Shown here one piece after another: positions 46,946 through 57,464 of a stretch of 64,000 nucleotides of DNA (positions are counted from its first letter, which is position 1; each line of letters opens with the position of its first letter). Both the position numbers and the translations under genes were made by a program. Under the pieces are notes generated by a model. It did not search any database. It was given only the letters and a program-made list of their open reading frames with translations, and had not been told where the DNA came from. The stretch is from Tretioscincus oriximinensis (Eukaryota > Chordata > Lepidosauria > Squamata > Gymnophthalmidae), in the NCBI GenBank assembly GCA_022410635.1, contig JAJVDF010000002.1, forward strand, positions 4,552,415 to 4,616,414. Reading direction: 5' to 3'.

Positions 46946-48963
46946 GCTAGGATTCATACAAGAATCTTTTACATTTTGTCAGAGTCTTTATTCTTGTACA
47001 AATGCTCATATAGTGAATGGTACTCAAGGCTTTTATCTGTTGAACATTTAAGAAAAGGTTATCTCATCTGCTGCCTTACAAACAGCACCTGAATGACAAA
47101 AGTGGGGATCTATTTCATTTTACAATGTTGCAACACTTGTGCCATGGTCAGGCAGCTCTTACCCTGACTATATCTGCTACTATTGAAAAGAGGAACCCCT
47201 TTCGACTCCTTTGCTTGTGCAGCTTCCTACCCAACCTGGAATGAAAAAGGAACCTTCAGAGGTGTGAAATCCTGAAAGTTAAAAATGTGACCTTTCACAG
47301 ACTTTAAGAGTCCAATGCAGGAAACATATGTCCGTCACTACAGACTCAAATATGGTCAGAACAAGCCTCTTCAAGCATTTCTGATGATATCCCAAGATAC
47401 TGATCCCCCCAACTGTATTTTAGTCCACAATAGATAAAAAGGGGATCAGAATGAGCAAAGGAGAGGTTGCAATTGGACCTTTCTTCCACTCGTCTTCCAG
47501 TGCTGCATCAGCCCCCACTGTTCAGGTCTCTTGTGACTAGTACTAAAGAGAACTAGTTCCTTTCTGGCATCCTTTCATGCTTCAGGATATCCATTGTCAC
47601 TGAGCTGTTGCTTCAAAGGCATGCACTCTGCAAGGGATCATTTCATTCTTCAAGCGTTTGAAAGAATGTCAGAAAAAAGTGTTTCATGGCCTGTTGTCTA
47701 CAACCATTTCCACATACAGCGACAGTCCTGCTCAGATCAAGTGAATCAGCGATGTAGGACAGTCTCAGCAACCTATGCCAAAGGATGTCAAGTTCAACTT
47801 TGGAGGCTGGAAATAAAACCCCTCAGTCTTCAAAGTTGCTGTTTTATCAGGGTGCACTGAGGTACTTCAAATTGCTGCCAGGTGCCCAGTAAAATGATAC
47901 TGGGCTATTTGGCTCAGTGCTGCTGTACACGAAAGGTTTGTCCACTATGCCCTCCCTGGAATTCAGGATGGATTATTTACAAGGAATCCTCCAGTGCCAT
48001 GGGCTTCAATGCCATGGTGGTATCATAGCATGGCCCAACTCCTTATCCCAGGTACATGGTATATATTACAAGGCTTTCTTCCATTAGACTACCTCACAAT
48101 ACAAATAATGATGAATTAGACTTGATTACGCTTGTTTTTTTTCAATATGGTTCTTGGGACTTTATGCACTTTCCATGCTAAATCTGTATTAATAAATCCA
48201 AATGTACCTTATCCAGATTTGATGCAGCAGTGTGCNTTTGCATTATGCAGGTGAAGGCATCCTACATTGCAGATCTGATGCAAGCCTCTTGCAGCCACAC
48301 CCATGCTCACTCTGATTGCTGTCTATATGTGAATGCATCACTGCCTAATCCGGAACAAAGATCTAGTATTGATTAGTGTGGCCTATTCCAGATTAGAGAA
48401 TGCTGATCTGAATTACTACTCATCCTGTTGCAGATAACGTTAAATACTGAGCTTCTTAAACTGGATTACTGGATATGTGCATAAAGGACCTTATATAGCA
48501 GAAAGAATGCACTGATCTATGAAGTATGCAGGTGTACCTGATCCATAAGAGGAAAATAACCACTAACCAGCACCAGTGGTGGGAATCATATGAGAATCTT
48601 GTACATTTTATCAGAATTTCCATTCTCCTATGAGGTATGAACTCTCATACTGCAGTGCACAAAGAAATTTACCATCCCGTATTTTCTGGTTTTATGATGC
48701 CACTTCGAGCCCCTGCTTCCAGAAAGGGCACCCTGGGAGCCGGAAGTGAAATCACAAATGATGTCACTTTCTGGTCTCAGCTTCCAGAATGGGCACTTGC
48801 CTTGATGTCACTTCTGGTCCCACCCTGGAAGTGAAGTCTCCAACCGCCAAGTTTTTCAGGCTCTGGATGCAAGATTGCCGGCCCAAATATTCCCAGCACT
48901 GACCACTATTCACATTAATTCAGGCCCTGTTTACTCTGGCTCAGTAATTTGTTTTAGGGAGTT
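46946..48963. other. Mostly unannotated; possible diverged inverted repeat
   Basis: 48170-48495 has weak inverted ends (CTTTATGCACTTTCCA and a complement of TGGATATGTGCATAAAGG). 48700-48840 has a short motif repeated twice (CTTCCAGAA.GGGCAC with GATGTCACTT). No gene recognised. Confidence 0.35.
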
Positions 48964-49157
48964 TAACAAAGGAGCTAGCAGCACTTTGAGATTAACTTGA
49001 GAAAAGTGGGTGGCATAAGCTAAGTCCATCAGCATCTGAAGAAGTAGACGTGTCTACGAAAGCTTCTGCCACCCACTTTTCTCAAGTTAGTCTCAAACTG
49101 CTACTAGCTCCTTTGCTGGACTTTCTACTAGACTATCACAGCTTTTTCTCTGAAATG
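48964..49157 (-). mobile_element. Foldback retroposon F1, copy 5, with intact hammerhead-like core and 13-bp TSD
   Basis: Flanked by the exact repeat GTTTTAGGGAGTT (48951-48963 and 49158-49170). Arms CTTTGAGATTAACTTGAGAA and TTCTCAAGTTAGTCTCAAAC pair, as do GTGGGTGGCATAAGC and GCTTCTGCCACCCAC. In the centre CTGAAGA (about 49034-49040), the hairpin GTAGAC..GTCTAC, and GAAA follow the hammerhead order CUGANGA, stem II, GAAA, with one extra A before stem II. The end TTCTCTGAAA is the reverse of the TTTCAGAG terminus of the 57.5-kb copy. Confidence 0.75.
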
Positions 49158-49170
49158 GTTTTAGGGAGTT

Positions 49171-49597
49171 CATTAGTCCATATTATCTGCAAGGGGTGCT
49201 AAAAAACAATAGACAATATATATTTATTGTTGCAGCCATTGGCAAAACAAAAGTACAAAATAATAAAATTACAACAAAAATGGTTACAGATTCGAACTTG
49301 AGTCAAAAATGCATGGTTACAATTCCCTTCAACAGATTGCTTATAAAGCAGATAAATCTGGCCTCATGTGTTGCAACACCACCACAAACACATTAAAAGT
49401 GACAAGTTTACATGTAGGAAAGCTCTGCACAGTAAAGGGTAAATGACATTGTTGCGGCAACATCTTCCAAGCTATCATTGAAGACAGCTTCGGAGCTGTC
49501 CTTGAAAGCAGGGCTGACGTGAACAGGATGCAGAATATATGTTGTATAGAACAATGTTTTGGTGCTTGCATATTAGCTTGCTTGCTTCTGTTCCAGT
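49171..49597. other. Unannotated stretch
   Basis: Nothing recognised; A-rich at 49200-49290. Confidence 0.4.
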
Positions 49598-49700
49598 CTG
49601 CCCAGGTGCAGGTGGTGGGCCTCTGTGTGAGACAGAATGCTGGACTAGATGGGCTCCGGTCTGATTCAGGATGGCTCCTCTTATGTTCTTATATTCTATG
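49598..49700 (+). mobile_element. CR1 LINE 3' terminus
   Basis: TCTGCCCAGGTGCAG, GTGAGACAGAATGCTGGACT, AGATGGGCTCCGGTCTGATT, CTCCTCTTATGTTCTTATAT. Confidence 0.88.
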
Positions 49701-49825
49701 TTCACACATTGCTGCACTCCTAATATGGAGCAAGCTGCTTAATAAAAACATGTGTGGCTACAGCTAATCCTCTTCTAGTTAATCCAGATCATCTTCATCT
49801 TCAAATTTAGTTTTGTTTAGATTTA

Positions 49826-50040
49826 GATTTTTTATTTATTTATTCATAATGCCCCTTTCACCAAAGAGTGGCTCACATAGCTTGTGTTGCTTTCTCTACA
49901 ACAGATACTCCGTGACGTAGGTGGGGNTGAGATAGTTCTAAAGAACTGTGATTGACCTAGGGTCACCTAGCTGGCTTCATGGAGGAGTGTGGAATTGAAC
50001 CAGAAGACTACCAGATAAGAGTCCGACACTCTAACAATTG
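49826..50040 (-). mobile_element. CORE-SINE family A, near full length
   Basis: TTTATTTATTTATTCATAAT tail, TTGTGTTGCTTTCTCTACAA, ACTGTGATTGACCTAGGGTC, ACCTAGCTGGCTTCATGGAG, B-box complement GAATTGAACC, and AAGAGTCCGACACTCTAAC toward the head. Confidence 0.82.
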
Positions 50041-51269
50041 CTCTCTTAATTGGTTCTCTGCACATTGATAGTGATTTATATTAAAAAAATGAACAAACAA
50101 ACTAAAGTGTTTTAAGGCAGGAACGTGTTTGCACTCACCCTCTCTTTCTCTTTTATACATGCTCCATTCTGAGACAGGCACCCAACTATGAGTCTGAATA
50201 GAACTACAGTCACAACTGTGTCTCTCCCTATTGATAACTTTTATATGCTCCATTAATTGTCTGTCTTGAATAATTCAGAAAGGTGAGACATACTGTAAAT
50301 GTAAAAACTGATCAATAGAACAAAGGCNGGTAGAATGCTTACGCTCAGAGTATGCAGAATATGATGGCCAACAATCCCTTTCTCCCTCTTTTTTCTCCTT
50401 GGTCCCTATGACATCAATAACAGTAAAATATTTGCAAACATACATATCAAGGTTTTCATTATGTGTAGTTTTCTCAGTGTGCTTGCATTCTTGGAGTGCA
50501 CTTTATGCAGATATATTATCTGTGGTATTGCATCGACATGGAGGAGTGGAAAAACGAATCTGGATTCCATTGCCTCTCCAACCACATCACAATATTTCCT
50601 TTAATAATATGCCCATGTGCCTAAGCAACATAATATCTTAGTGAGGCAAATGAAACAAAAGAATGTGGAGTTCAGGAAAACTGCTTTAGTTTTTTTTTGA
50701 GCGAATGGTTTACTGAAATTCTGGGAGCATGAGGAAGAATCTTCCTGATGTAACTCTCATCATGGTAGCAAAACCTCATCTGGAGGGGGCATTTGGTAAA
50801 CTGCATACCTTGCTGGATTAAGCAGGCTGCTCTAAACATTGCACTTTTTATTTTGAAAGCCTCTGGGATCACAGCTCTGTTATTGAGTAAGCCTCTTTCT
50901 GTGCATGCCTGCAAATTTATTATTTGCAAATTTGTGAAACTCACGAATAGAATTTATCATAAATCTTAATCGGGAGGGGTACATTGGCTCCAGTGATGAT
51001 GTCACTGAAAGGGAACCCGTCCGGTCAAGGCATTGGTGGCACTGCCAATGAGGGGGCTCCCTTCCCCTTGGTCGCCGCTTCACACTGGTCACACTGGGTC
51101 CGGCAAGCTGTTCAGTACTCCCCCCCTCGTCTTAAAGCTCCAGAGAACGACTAGCCAAGGTGAATGGTTGCCTCAGTGGGGCCTTCTCTGGGTTTTTTAA
51201 AACCCCGCAGCAGACCCCCCCCCTCTCTTTCCCTCCCCCTCCCCTCCCCCCTCCTCCCTTTGTTCAGTT
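50041..51269. other. Unannotated; ends in GC-rich and pyrimidine-rich sequence
   Basis: 50960-51120 is GC-rich with several CpG. 51205-51260 is a C/T tract. No gene recognised. Confidence 0.4.
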
Positions 51270-51900
51270 GTTTCCATAATGCTTGCACTGTTGTGTCTAT
51301 GCAGTGTTCAGAGAAAAAGAAAAATGATTGATTGTGGGTGGAAAAGTGGGATTGTCATGGCTGGACCCCTGACCAAGACCACTTTACCCTGCAGCACTGT
51401 ATAGCTCTCATTTTCATGGCCTTTCAGCCTGTCTAACTTTCTCTGACTTTCGCTTCTAGTGCCACTGTTCACGCTTTCTAATACCCTTGTTGTATTGTAT
51501 ATATCCTGATTTACACAAGGCATCAGGCAACCAGTAAAGCAGCTTATTAGAAAAGCAGAACTCCTTATTAGACAGATTTGTGCCACACAATTAATTACAT
51601 TTTGACTTTTGTTGTCGCTTTGTCTCTCCACTCCCCCTTACATTGCCCAGTATTAAATACAGTTTAAATTGTTGATAACATTATCCGACGAACATTTTAA
51701 AAAATCATTCTGCGGGCTTGGCAGACGGAAGGGAATATCTTTTTAAGTGATAATAGACACAATTAATTTGGTGCAGTTTAAAATAAGAAAAGCGATGGTA
51801 AAACTGAATTAGTGATGTGTAATTGGAAATGGTTGTAGAATGACTCGATTTACGGGGTAATTCTGTGACAGCGGAAGAAAGGAAGCACATGCATCACAAT
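51270..51900. promoter_or_regulatory. Candidate conserved non-coding element (enhancer-like)
   Basis: Over 600 bp without any recognisable repeat between repeat-rich flanks. Contains homeodomain-type sites: TTAATTA at 51591-51597 and AATTAATT at 51761-51768. Composition and texture resemble vertebrate conserved non-coding elements near developmental genes. This is inference from appearance only. Confidence 0.3.
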
Positions 51901-52014
51901 TAGAATGAGGGGCCTAGACCGTGTTGCAGCCAGTTTTGCCCTGACAGACTGAAGTAGCTTTCAGTTATTTTGGTTTTTGCCATGTACACATTTCTCATCA
52001 GTGTGTACTGGCTG

Positions 52015-52052
52015 AGACTGATGGGATATGTAGTCCTACACAGTTGGAAGCA
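52015..52052. repeat. Foldback family F3, half copy
   Basis: GACTGATGGGATATGTAGTC then CTACACAGTTGGAAG, half of the 'gggagttgtagtccaa' foldback repeat. Confidence 0.45.
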
Positions 52053-52067
52053 ACCCCATTTGTAATG

Positions 52068-52250
52068 TTTAGAGAGTTGGACTCCTATCTGGTAGTCTCC
52101 TGGTTCAGTTCCAAACTCCTCCATGAAGTCAGCTGGGTGACCACGGGCCAGTCACAGTTCTTTAGAACTCTCTGAACTCAGGGGGAAACAACAAAAGGTA
52201 GGTATGCTGCCCTTTGCTGAAAAGGGGGTTATAAATAAATTTTATTCTTC
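52068..52250 (+). mobile_element. CORE-SINE family A
   Basis: GAGTTGGACTCCTATCTGGT, B-box-like GGTTCAGTTCC, GTCAGCTGGGTGACCACGGG, CAGTCACAGTTCTTTAGAAC and GGGGGTTATAAATAAAT tail with (CTT)n. Head truncated. Confidence 0.78.
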
Positions 52251-52317
52251 TTCTTATTAACCCAAATTTGAAGATGACAAATAAATAGCTGTGTAAGTCT
52301 TTGTTCAGGAAGTGTAG

Positions 52318-52502
52318 AAAGAGTGGCTTGTAGCATTTTGAAGTCAAATAAGAAGAAGGTAGGTGGCACGAGCTTTTGTAGACTAGGCTACTACTTCAGA
52401 GGGATTGATTGCATATGAAGAAGTTGACTGTCTATGAACAATCATCCCACTGACTTTCCTCTTGTTAGTCTTCAAAGTGCTACAAGCCCCCCTTGCTGGG
52501 CC
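52318..52502. mobile_element. Foldback family F1, copy 6
   Basis: Arms GTGGCTTGTAGCATTTTGAA / TTCAAAGTGCTACAAGCCCC, and TAGGTGGCACGAGCTTTTGT / complement near 52440. The left arm read on the minus strand has CTGAAG...GTAGCCTAGTCTACAAAAGC, a decayed hammerhead-like core on the opposite strand. Confidence 0.6.
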
Positions 52503-52509
52503 AAATTAA

Positions 52510-52890
52510 TGACGATGTAGAAGATGGTAGTAGCTAAAAGCCTGGATAGCTTTAAGACAGGATGATGCTGTCCTCACTAAACCTTATTCTGGGCTATATC
52601 TCAGAATAGGAGCCAAGCTCTGGCCCCAGAATAAGGCTCAGTGGGGACAGGGCTGATTAAACACCTTCATGGGAAGCCATGTGTATTAAGAGCTACTGGG
52701 ATGAATGTCTTCATGCTGCATCTGGGATGAAGCAATAGATAGTATTCCTGAAATGACATTTGCAGGGAGTCAAGAACAGGTGAAGGTTTTGCCTCTTCTG
52801 CTTGAGACTGCCTAGGGGCAATTGGTGGGCTTCTGTGTGAGACAGAATGCTGGGACTAGATTCAGCAGGACTCCTCTGATGTTCTAGGGA
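52510..52890 (+). mobile_element. CR1 LINE 3' end, interrupted by an F2 element
   Basis: AGCCTGGATAGCTTTAAGAC, [insertion 52568-52650], GATTAAACACCTTCATGGGA, TTTGCAGGGAGTCAAGAACA, GTGAGACAGAATGCTGGGAC, CTCCTCTGATGTTCT. The CR1 reads through cleanly when the insertion is removed. Confidence 0.88.
52568..52650. mobile_element. Foldback MITE F2 (83 bp), type copy nested in CR1
   Basis: Ends CTGTCCTCACTAAACCTTAT and, reverse-complemented, CTGTCCCCACTGAGCCTTAT; both continue TCTGG. Flanks GGATGATG (52560-52567) and GGCTGATT (52651-52658) match at 6 of 8, consistent with a decayed 8-bp hAT-type duplication. It defines the F2 termini. Confidence 0.75.
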
Positions 52891-53024
52891 TACATAAAGT
52901 CACATCTGCACATAGTAAGGAAGGAAACACTTGAAGAAAATAAATTGCTTAATACTTCTCACCAGATTTTCCGTTTAAATTTGGTAGGCTACAGTTCTAA
53001 TGGACACGAGAATGCAGTGGTACT

Positions 53025-53192
53025 GATAGCTAAAGCACCTCTTTCACCTGGCCTTTGGCTGAAGAAATGTCCTTTTTCTTCCCACTTTTAGATGCTGTTT
53101 TATACTGTTTTTAATTTATCAATTTTGTATTGTTGTTTTATTGGCTGCCCTGTGATCTTCAGGTACAGGGCGGGGTATAAAAATAACCATCA
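53025..53192 (+). mobile_element. L2-like LINE 3' end
   Basis: AAGCACCTCTTTCACCTGGC, CTTTGGCTGAAGAAATGTCC, GTATTGTTGTTTTATTGGCT, CCCTGTGATCTTCAGGTACA, GGGCGGGGTATAAAAATAA. Same family as 11960-12168. Confidence 0.78.
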
Positions 53193-54363
53193 GAGTGACT
53201 GAATGAAGGAGCACAACACACTGGATTATTATTGTCATGCTGCTGGAGTGCATTGCATGGCAGCTTATTGCTGTGCAGCAAGATTCATGGTGAGAAATTA
53301 TGGCCAGTCATTATGCTGTAGTGTGACAGATAGGCCCAGCCAGATTCCTGCACTCTCTACTCCCTTGGCTTCCCGTATCTCTGTGGTGAAGCTGGACATC
53401 ACAGACCAATGGTGCATACAACTGTCACTTTCTCTGAACTTTATCTGTCTGTTACCATGTTTGAATACAGCATAGCCTTCAGTAGGAAGTTACCTTAACT
53501 TGGACTGCATCCACACGCAGGGCTAAAACCCACCTCTACCTTTGATTGTGGGTGGGTGGCTGTCTGCACGACTTTCACAGCAGCCACCATAGGTGGGATG
53601 GAGAAAGGAAGCAGCGGCCCCTGAGTGGCCAAGCACAACCTTTCCTCCACCAGGCCTGCTTTGCAGGGCTCTCTGCTGATTGACAGAGGGCCTGGCTGAG
53701 CAGGCCAGATTTTAAAAAGCAGCAGGTTTTCGGTGCACAGCACGGTGAGAGCTGAAAATATCAGCTCTCATTAAACCTGCTGCAAGGCAAGTTTGTAGCA
53801 ACTGCACCGCTGACAAACCACCATTACATCTGTAGGAGCCACTGGGACAGCGCTTCTATGCATGCTTCATCATGTTTAAGTGGTTCATCTGCTGGATTTC
53901 TTTGACCTATGCATAGCAACTGCTTCCAGACTAGAATTGGCTACCACCTTTCATTCCACCCAATCTGACCCCCAGAGTTATGATTTCCTGTTTGGGAAAG
54001 GAGCAAATGTTCTAGAGGCTTTGGGATGTAGTTAAGTAATTTATGGTATTGTTTGTCTGTCTCTTGAGCCTCAAATTGATCCAGAGCACGATCTCCTAAC
54101 CATGTCTGGTTGTATCCTTAGTGTGCTGCCAACACTTGAATGTGATTGCTATTTCCACTGTTCTCCAAACTGCAGCCATTTTCACAGTTCTTGCCCTACC
54201 TATACCTATACAATTACTCAGTATTTACAATTCAAATCAATTCATTTTTTTAAAATGTTTTTCATGAATAACTGGTCATAATTTTAAGTATCATCTATGA
54301 TATGTGTTCCACACTTTGGGAAATAGTGCCATAGCCATAAAGATTCTATTGCTGCTGGCAAAA
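53193..54363. other. Mostly unannotated; contains a two-tier hairpin
   Basis: No gene recognised. A hairpin lies at 53719-53783: outer stem GCAGCAGGTTT / AAACCTGCTGC and inner perfect stem TGAGAGCTGA / TCAGCTCTCA with loop AAATA. Confidence 0.45.
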
Positions 54364-54495
54364 GGCTCTTTCTACTTTGGATCCTATCCAGATTACATCC
54401 TGCTGCAAATTAGTCTGCACCAGCATGTGGATGGCAGTTGTATATTTAGGGATTTAATCTGAAATAAGGCCCAGTGCAGAAAGGTCCTAAGAATG
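54364..54495. repeat. Foldback family F2, diverged copy
   Basis: AAAGGCTCTTTCTACTTTGG on the left; AAATAAGGCCCAGTGCAGAA and AGGTCC on the right; ACCAGCATGTGGATGGCAGT inside. Confidence 0.55.
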
Positions 54496-54829
54496 AATAG
54501 GGTGAAAGGTGAAGTGTGGCATCAAAAGTAATAGTCCTCTACTTCTCACGTGATGTGATATGCTGAGTATACTTTTGAGAAGACTTAAATAATGGCACAA
54601 TCCATGTCCCCCTCTATAAGTAGTCTGATGGTATAATCCCAGTATGTCTGGTCTGTTCTTTTTGTATCAGTTACTTGTAGTGGAATTAAACTATACCATT
54701 CAAATAATGGGAGATCTGGGCTGTACCACTGGAGTCCATCAAAGATACATTCAATATACCACTAGCTTAACCATACACCAATCACATAAAGATGAGTGAC
54801 AACAATGGTTATTTCACATCTCCTTCTAC

Positions 54830-55160
54830 AGCATGTCCTTATGCAAATAAGGCTTATGAGCTGAATAAATCCTTAACTCTTGCCGGCAAAGCCAGCCATC
54901 CCGTTGCCTTGATTTCATCTCTGTAGTCCCATAATAAACAGCTGCTATATGAAATGTTAATACCCGCACGGAACTTGATAGGGTTTAACCTCACACATCT
55001 GCTTTTTGACACTGAAAGACATTTGAAAGACAGTGGAAAAATTTGAGAATGTTCAGCAGGTACTAAGCAGTTTTAACCTGATGGGTTGCTTTCCCCTCTC
55101 TGACCTCCGGAATCTACTTTATTGAATGCTGATTCTAAAAAAGCCAGAGAAAAGTGAGCC
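54830..55160. promoter_or_regulatory. Candidate conserved non-coding element
   Basis: Repeat-free block with a perfect octamer ATGCAAAT at 54841-54848 (POU factor site) followed by AAGGCTTATGAGCTGAATAA. Enhancer-like by appearance; conservation untested. Confidence 0.3.
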
Positions 55161-56038
55161 GCAAATTTCATTCAAGGATGGTATTTCAATAGTATCCATT
55201 CTAACTCCAACTGTTCCTCAGCCCTTCTGGAGCATTCAAAGTATGCACCACAAGAATGTTTCGCTCAGTGTGGGAGCTTCAAAATATTTATTTAAAATGT
55301 ATATGTTTACTTCTGACAAAACACAGTGAATAAAATCCTAACATTTAAACTTAACTAATAAATAAATGTTGCAATTGTTCCATCTTTGGTTGACAGGAAG
55401 ACTATAATATTTGAGAATGTTCCTCCCATGGAGAGGGACATTCTATTTGAAATGGTGCAAGAGGAAAGGAACTGAGCAGCCTTCATTCACCAGATGCCTC
55501 CAGAAACTGCTGGATTGGAATCTCGCTCAATCCGTTCTAGAGATGTGCAAAATTTAATCCATGTTTGCAAAGTCCTAGAAAGAGTTGGAGTTCAAGTGGG
55601 TTTGCAACATCTTTTTGGTTTGAACAGTTTGCGTTCACAGGTTTATTTCCCACTGGAAAGGCCTTTTTTCAATTGAAAGAACTAGATATTCATGATTCTG
55701 AATGTATTCAAACAAGAATACAAAAATCTGGTTGTTTGAGGAATCCTTTGAACTAAATGAACAGGAATTTGATTTGATAGTGAATTTTCCACAAATCTTC
55801 CATGAATATTCTTAGTCACTTCAGTTTGGTCTGGAGCAGCAAGGCACAGTTTCTGAAAGGTATGGGCAGAATTACTGATGGCTGCATAAGCATTATGTGG
55901 TGTTTCAAAATCTCAAAGTTCCTGGTACATTCCTAACCCTGGAGCTATCAGGGAATGCATTTTGGGAACACATTTTGATGCCTTCCAAACACACAGACAT
56001 GCATACGTACGTGTGCACTGCTTTGATTGCTAGTCTAT
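55161..56038. other. Unannotated stretch
   Basis: Nothing recognised. Confidence 0.4.
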
Positions 56039-56312
56039 ACAAATGGTGCAGTCTGCCTCTCAACTAGGAGATCTGGTTTCTAAGCCCTGGATGGGATGTG
56101 GAGAGGAGTGAGTGCCCTTTTACTAGCCTGCAGCTTTATCCAACTTAGCTATTCAAAAAATGCAGATTTGTAATTTGCATTTCAATTAGATTAATGAGTA
56201 ACATCATTAACCTGGTGGGGAAGATAGAACTGATGTAAGCTGAGTGAAAAATTAACCCTGTAAGCCGCTCTGTGCACTGAGAGCAGGATATAAATGTTAG
56301 ATTCTTTTTTAA
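56039..56312 (+). mobile_element. SINE family B, copy 2
   Basis: Head CAACTAGGAGATCTGGTTTC, GCCCTGGATGGGATGTGGAG, ATGCAGATTTGTAATTTGCA, AACCTGGTGGGGAAGATAGA, tail TGTAAGCCGCTCTGTGCACT then GAGAGCAGGATATAAATG. Nearly full length. Confidence 0.75.
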
Positions 56313-56331
56313 ATGTGACTTGGGGGGCTCA

Positions 56332-56445
56332 AGATGAAGTTCTCCAGATGTTGAACTGCAATTGCCACCATTCTTTCCTATTGTCTAGGCTAGCTGGAGC
56401 TACTGGGAGTTGCAGTTTAGGAACATCTGGATGACAACATTTTGA
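56332..56445. repeat. Foldback family F3, near-complete copy
   Basis: TTCTCCAGATGTTGAACTGC and AATTGCCACCATT on the left; TACTGGGAGTTGCAGTTTAG and AACATCTGGATG on the right. A palindromic element common in reptile genomes. Confidence 0.65.
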
Positions 56446-56463
56446 GCATAATGCTACTGTGAC

Positions 56464-56650
56464 TAAAGTCTTTTCTACACTAGTCCTTATTTTGGCTTAA
56501 AACTCAGAATAGAACCTGGCATCCACATGCCAGTGCAGACTAAGGAAGGCACAGAAGAAGTCTTGCTTAATCTGTATCCAACAGGTGGATGGGCAAGTCC
56601 CTTTTCTGAGATATAAAACAGTGTAAAGCTCAGTGCACAAAAANCTTAAA
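56464..56650. repeat. Foldback family F2, long copy
   Basis: TTTTCTACACTAGTCCTTAT, GGCATCCACATGCCAGTGCA, CAACAGGTGGATGGGCAAG, TTTTCTGAGATATAAAACAG, AAGCTCAGTGCACAAAAA. Ends match other F2 copies. Confidence 0.6.
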
Positions 56651-56829
56651 GCAGAGCTTTCTCCATCAAAAAATAGTTGGTGATAATAATAGAGTCAGCG
56701 AGATTCATCAACCAACAATATCAGCTTAACAAGAACCTTTTTGTCCTTCTAAGAATTTCATCTTAAGGGAGGAGATTATTAAAATAGCATGGGAACTCTT
56801 TGTATATGTAGTAGATAGTTTCCCACCCA

Positions 56830-56950
56830 AATACACTGTTGTTTTTTGGTATGTCTACTTTTGTATTCTGTTTTGTTGTTTTTACATACTATGAGACTTT
56901 CAAGCATCGGGTAGGACAGAAGTATAATTAAAATAAAAATAATAAATAAT
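56830..56950 (+). mobile_element. L2-like LINE 3' tail
   Basis: TTTGTATTCTGTTTTGTTGT, GAGACTTTCAAGCATCGGGT, AGGACAGAAGTATAATTAAA, AATAATAAATAA tail. Confidence 0.6.
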
Positions 56951-57450
56951 GTGACTTTCGCGATGGCGGTTGCTGAGCCTTATGAAAAGCATTCGCAGGG
57001 ATATTAAGACAGACATGGGGAAACAATACTTAACTTTGCCTGCTTGTGACAGCCTGTCACATTGGATGGAGTCTGCTACAGAGTCCCCATTTTGACAGTC
57101 CACAAAGGCCAATTAAACAAATCTCTCCAGCTCAAATGCTACTTTCTTAGCAACACTGATTCCCTTTACCCAAATAGTTAACATCAGATACCAAAGGCAT
57201 GCAGCTAGTTAATGTGATATAACACATATGGCTGGAACTTACTGAAAGTAGATATTACCAATTAACACATGATATCAGCAATCAGTTCTGCTGCCATTTA
57301 TAGAACACCCCAGTTCTCGTAGCTTCAAGCTTTGCAGCAATCTGAAACGATTGTATGTCACGTAGAACATTGTAAGCAGCGTTAGGCAAAGGAGTGTGAG
57401 TATAAGTAGCCCAGGAAAGAGAGAGACTCTCTCTCTCTCTCAATCTCAAA
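56951..57450. other. Unannotated; ends in (CT)n
   Basis: Nothing recognised except a CT dinucleotide run at 57425-57442. Confidence 0.4.
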
Positions 57451-57464
57451 CTCATTCTCTCTGT

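Noticed and set aside
47594..47860. 88-codon + strand frame
   Set aside because: No domain; I considered antisense retroelement pol but could not match any motif.
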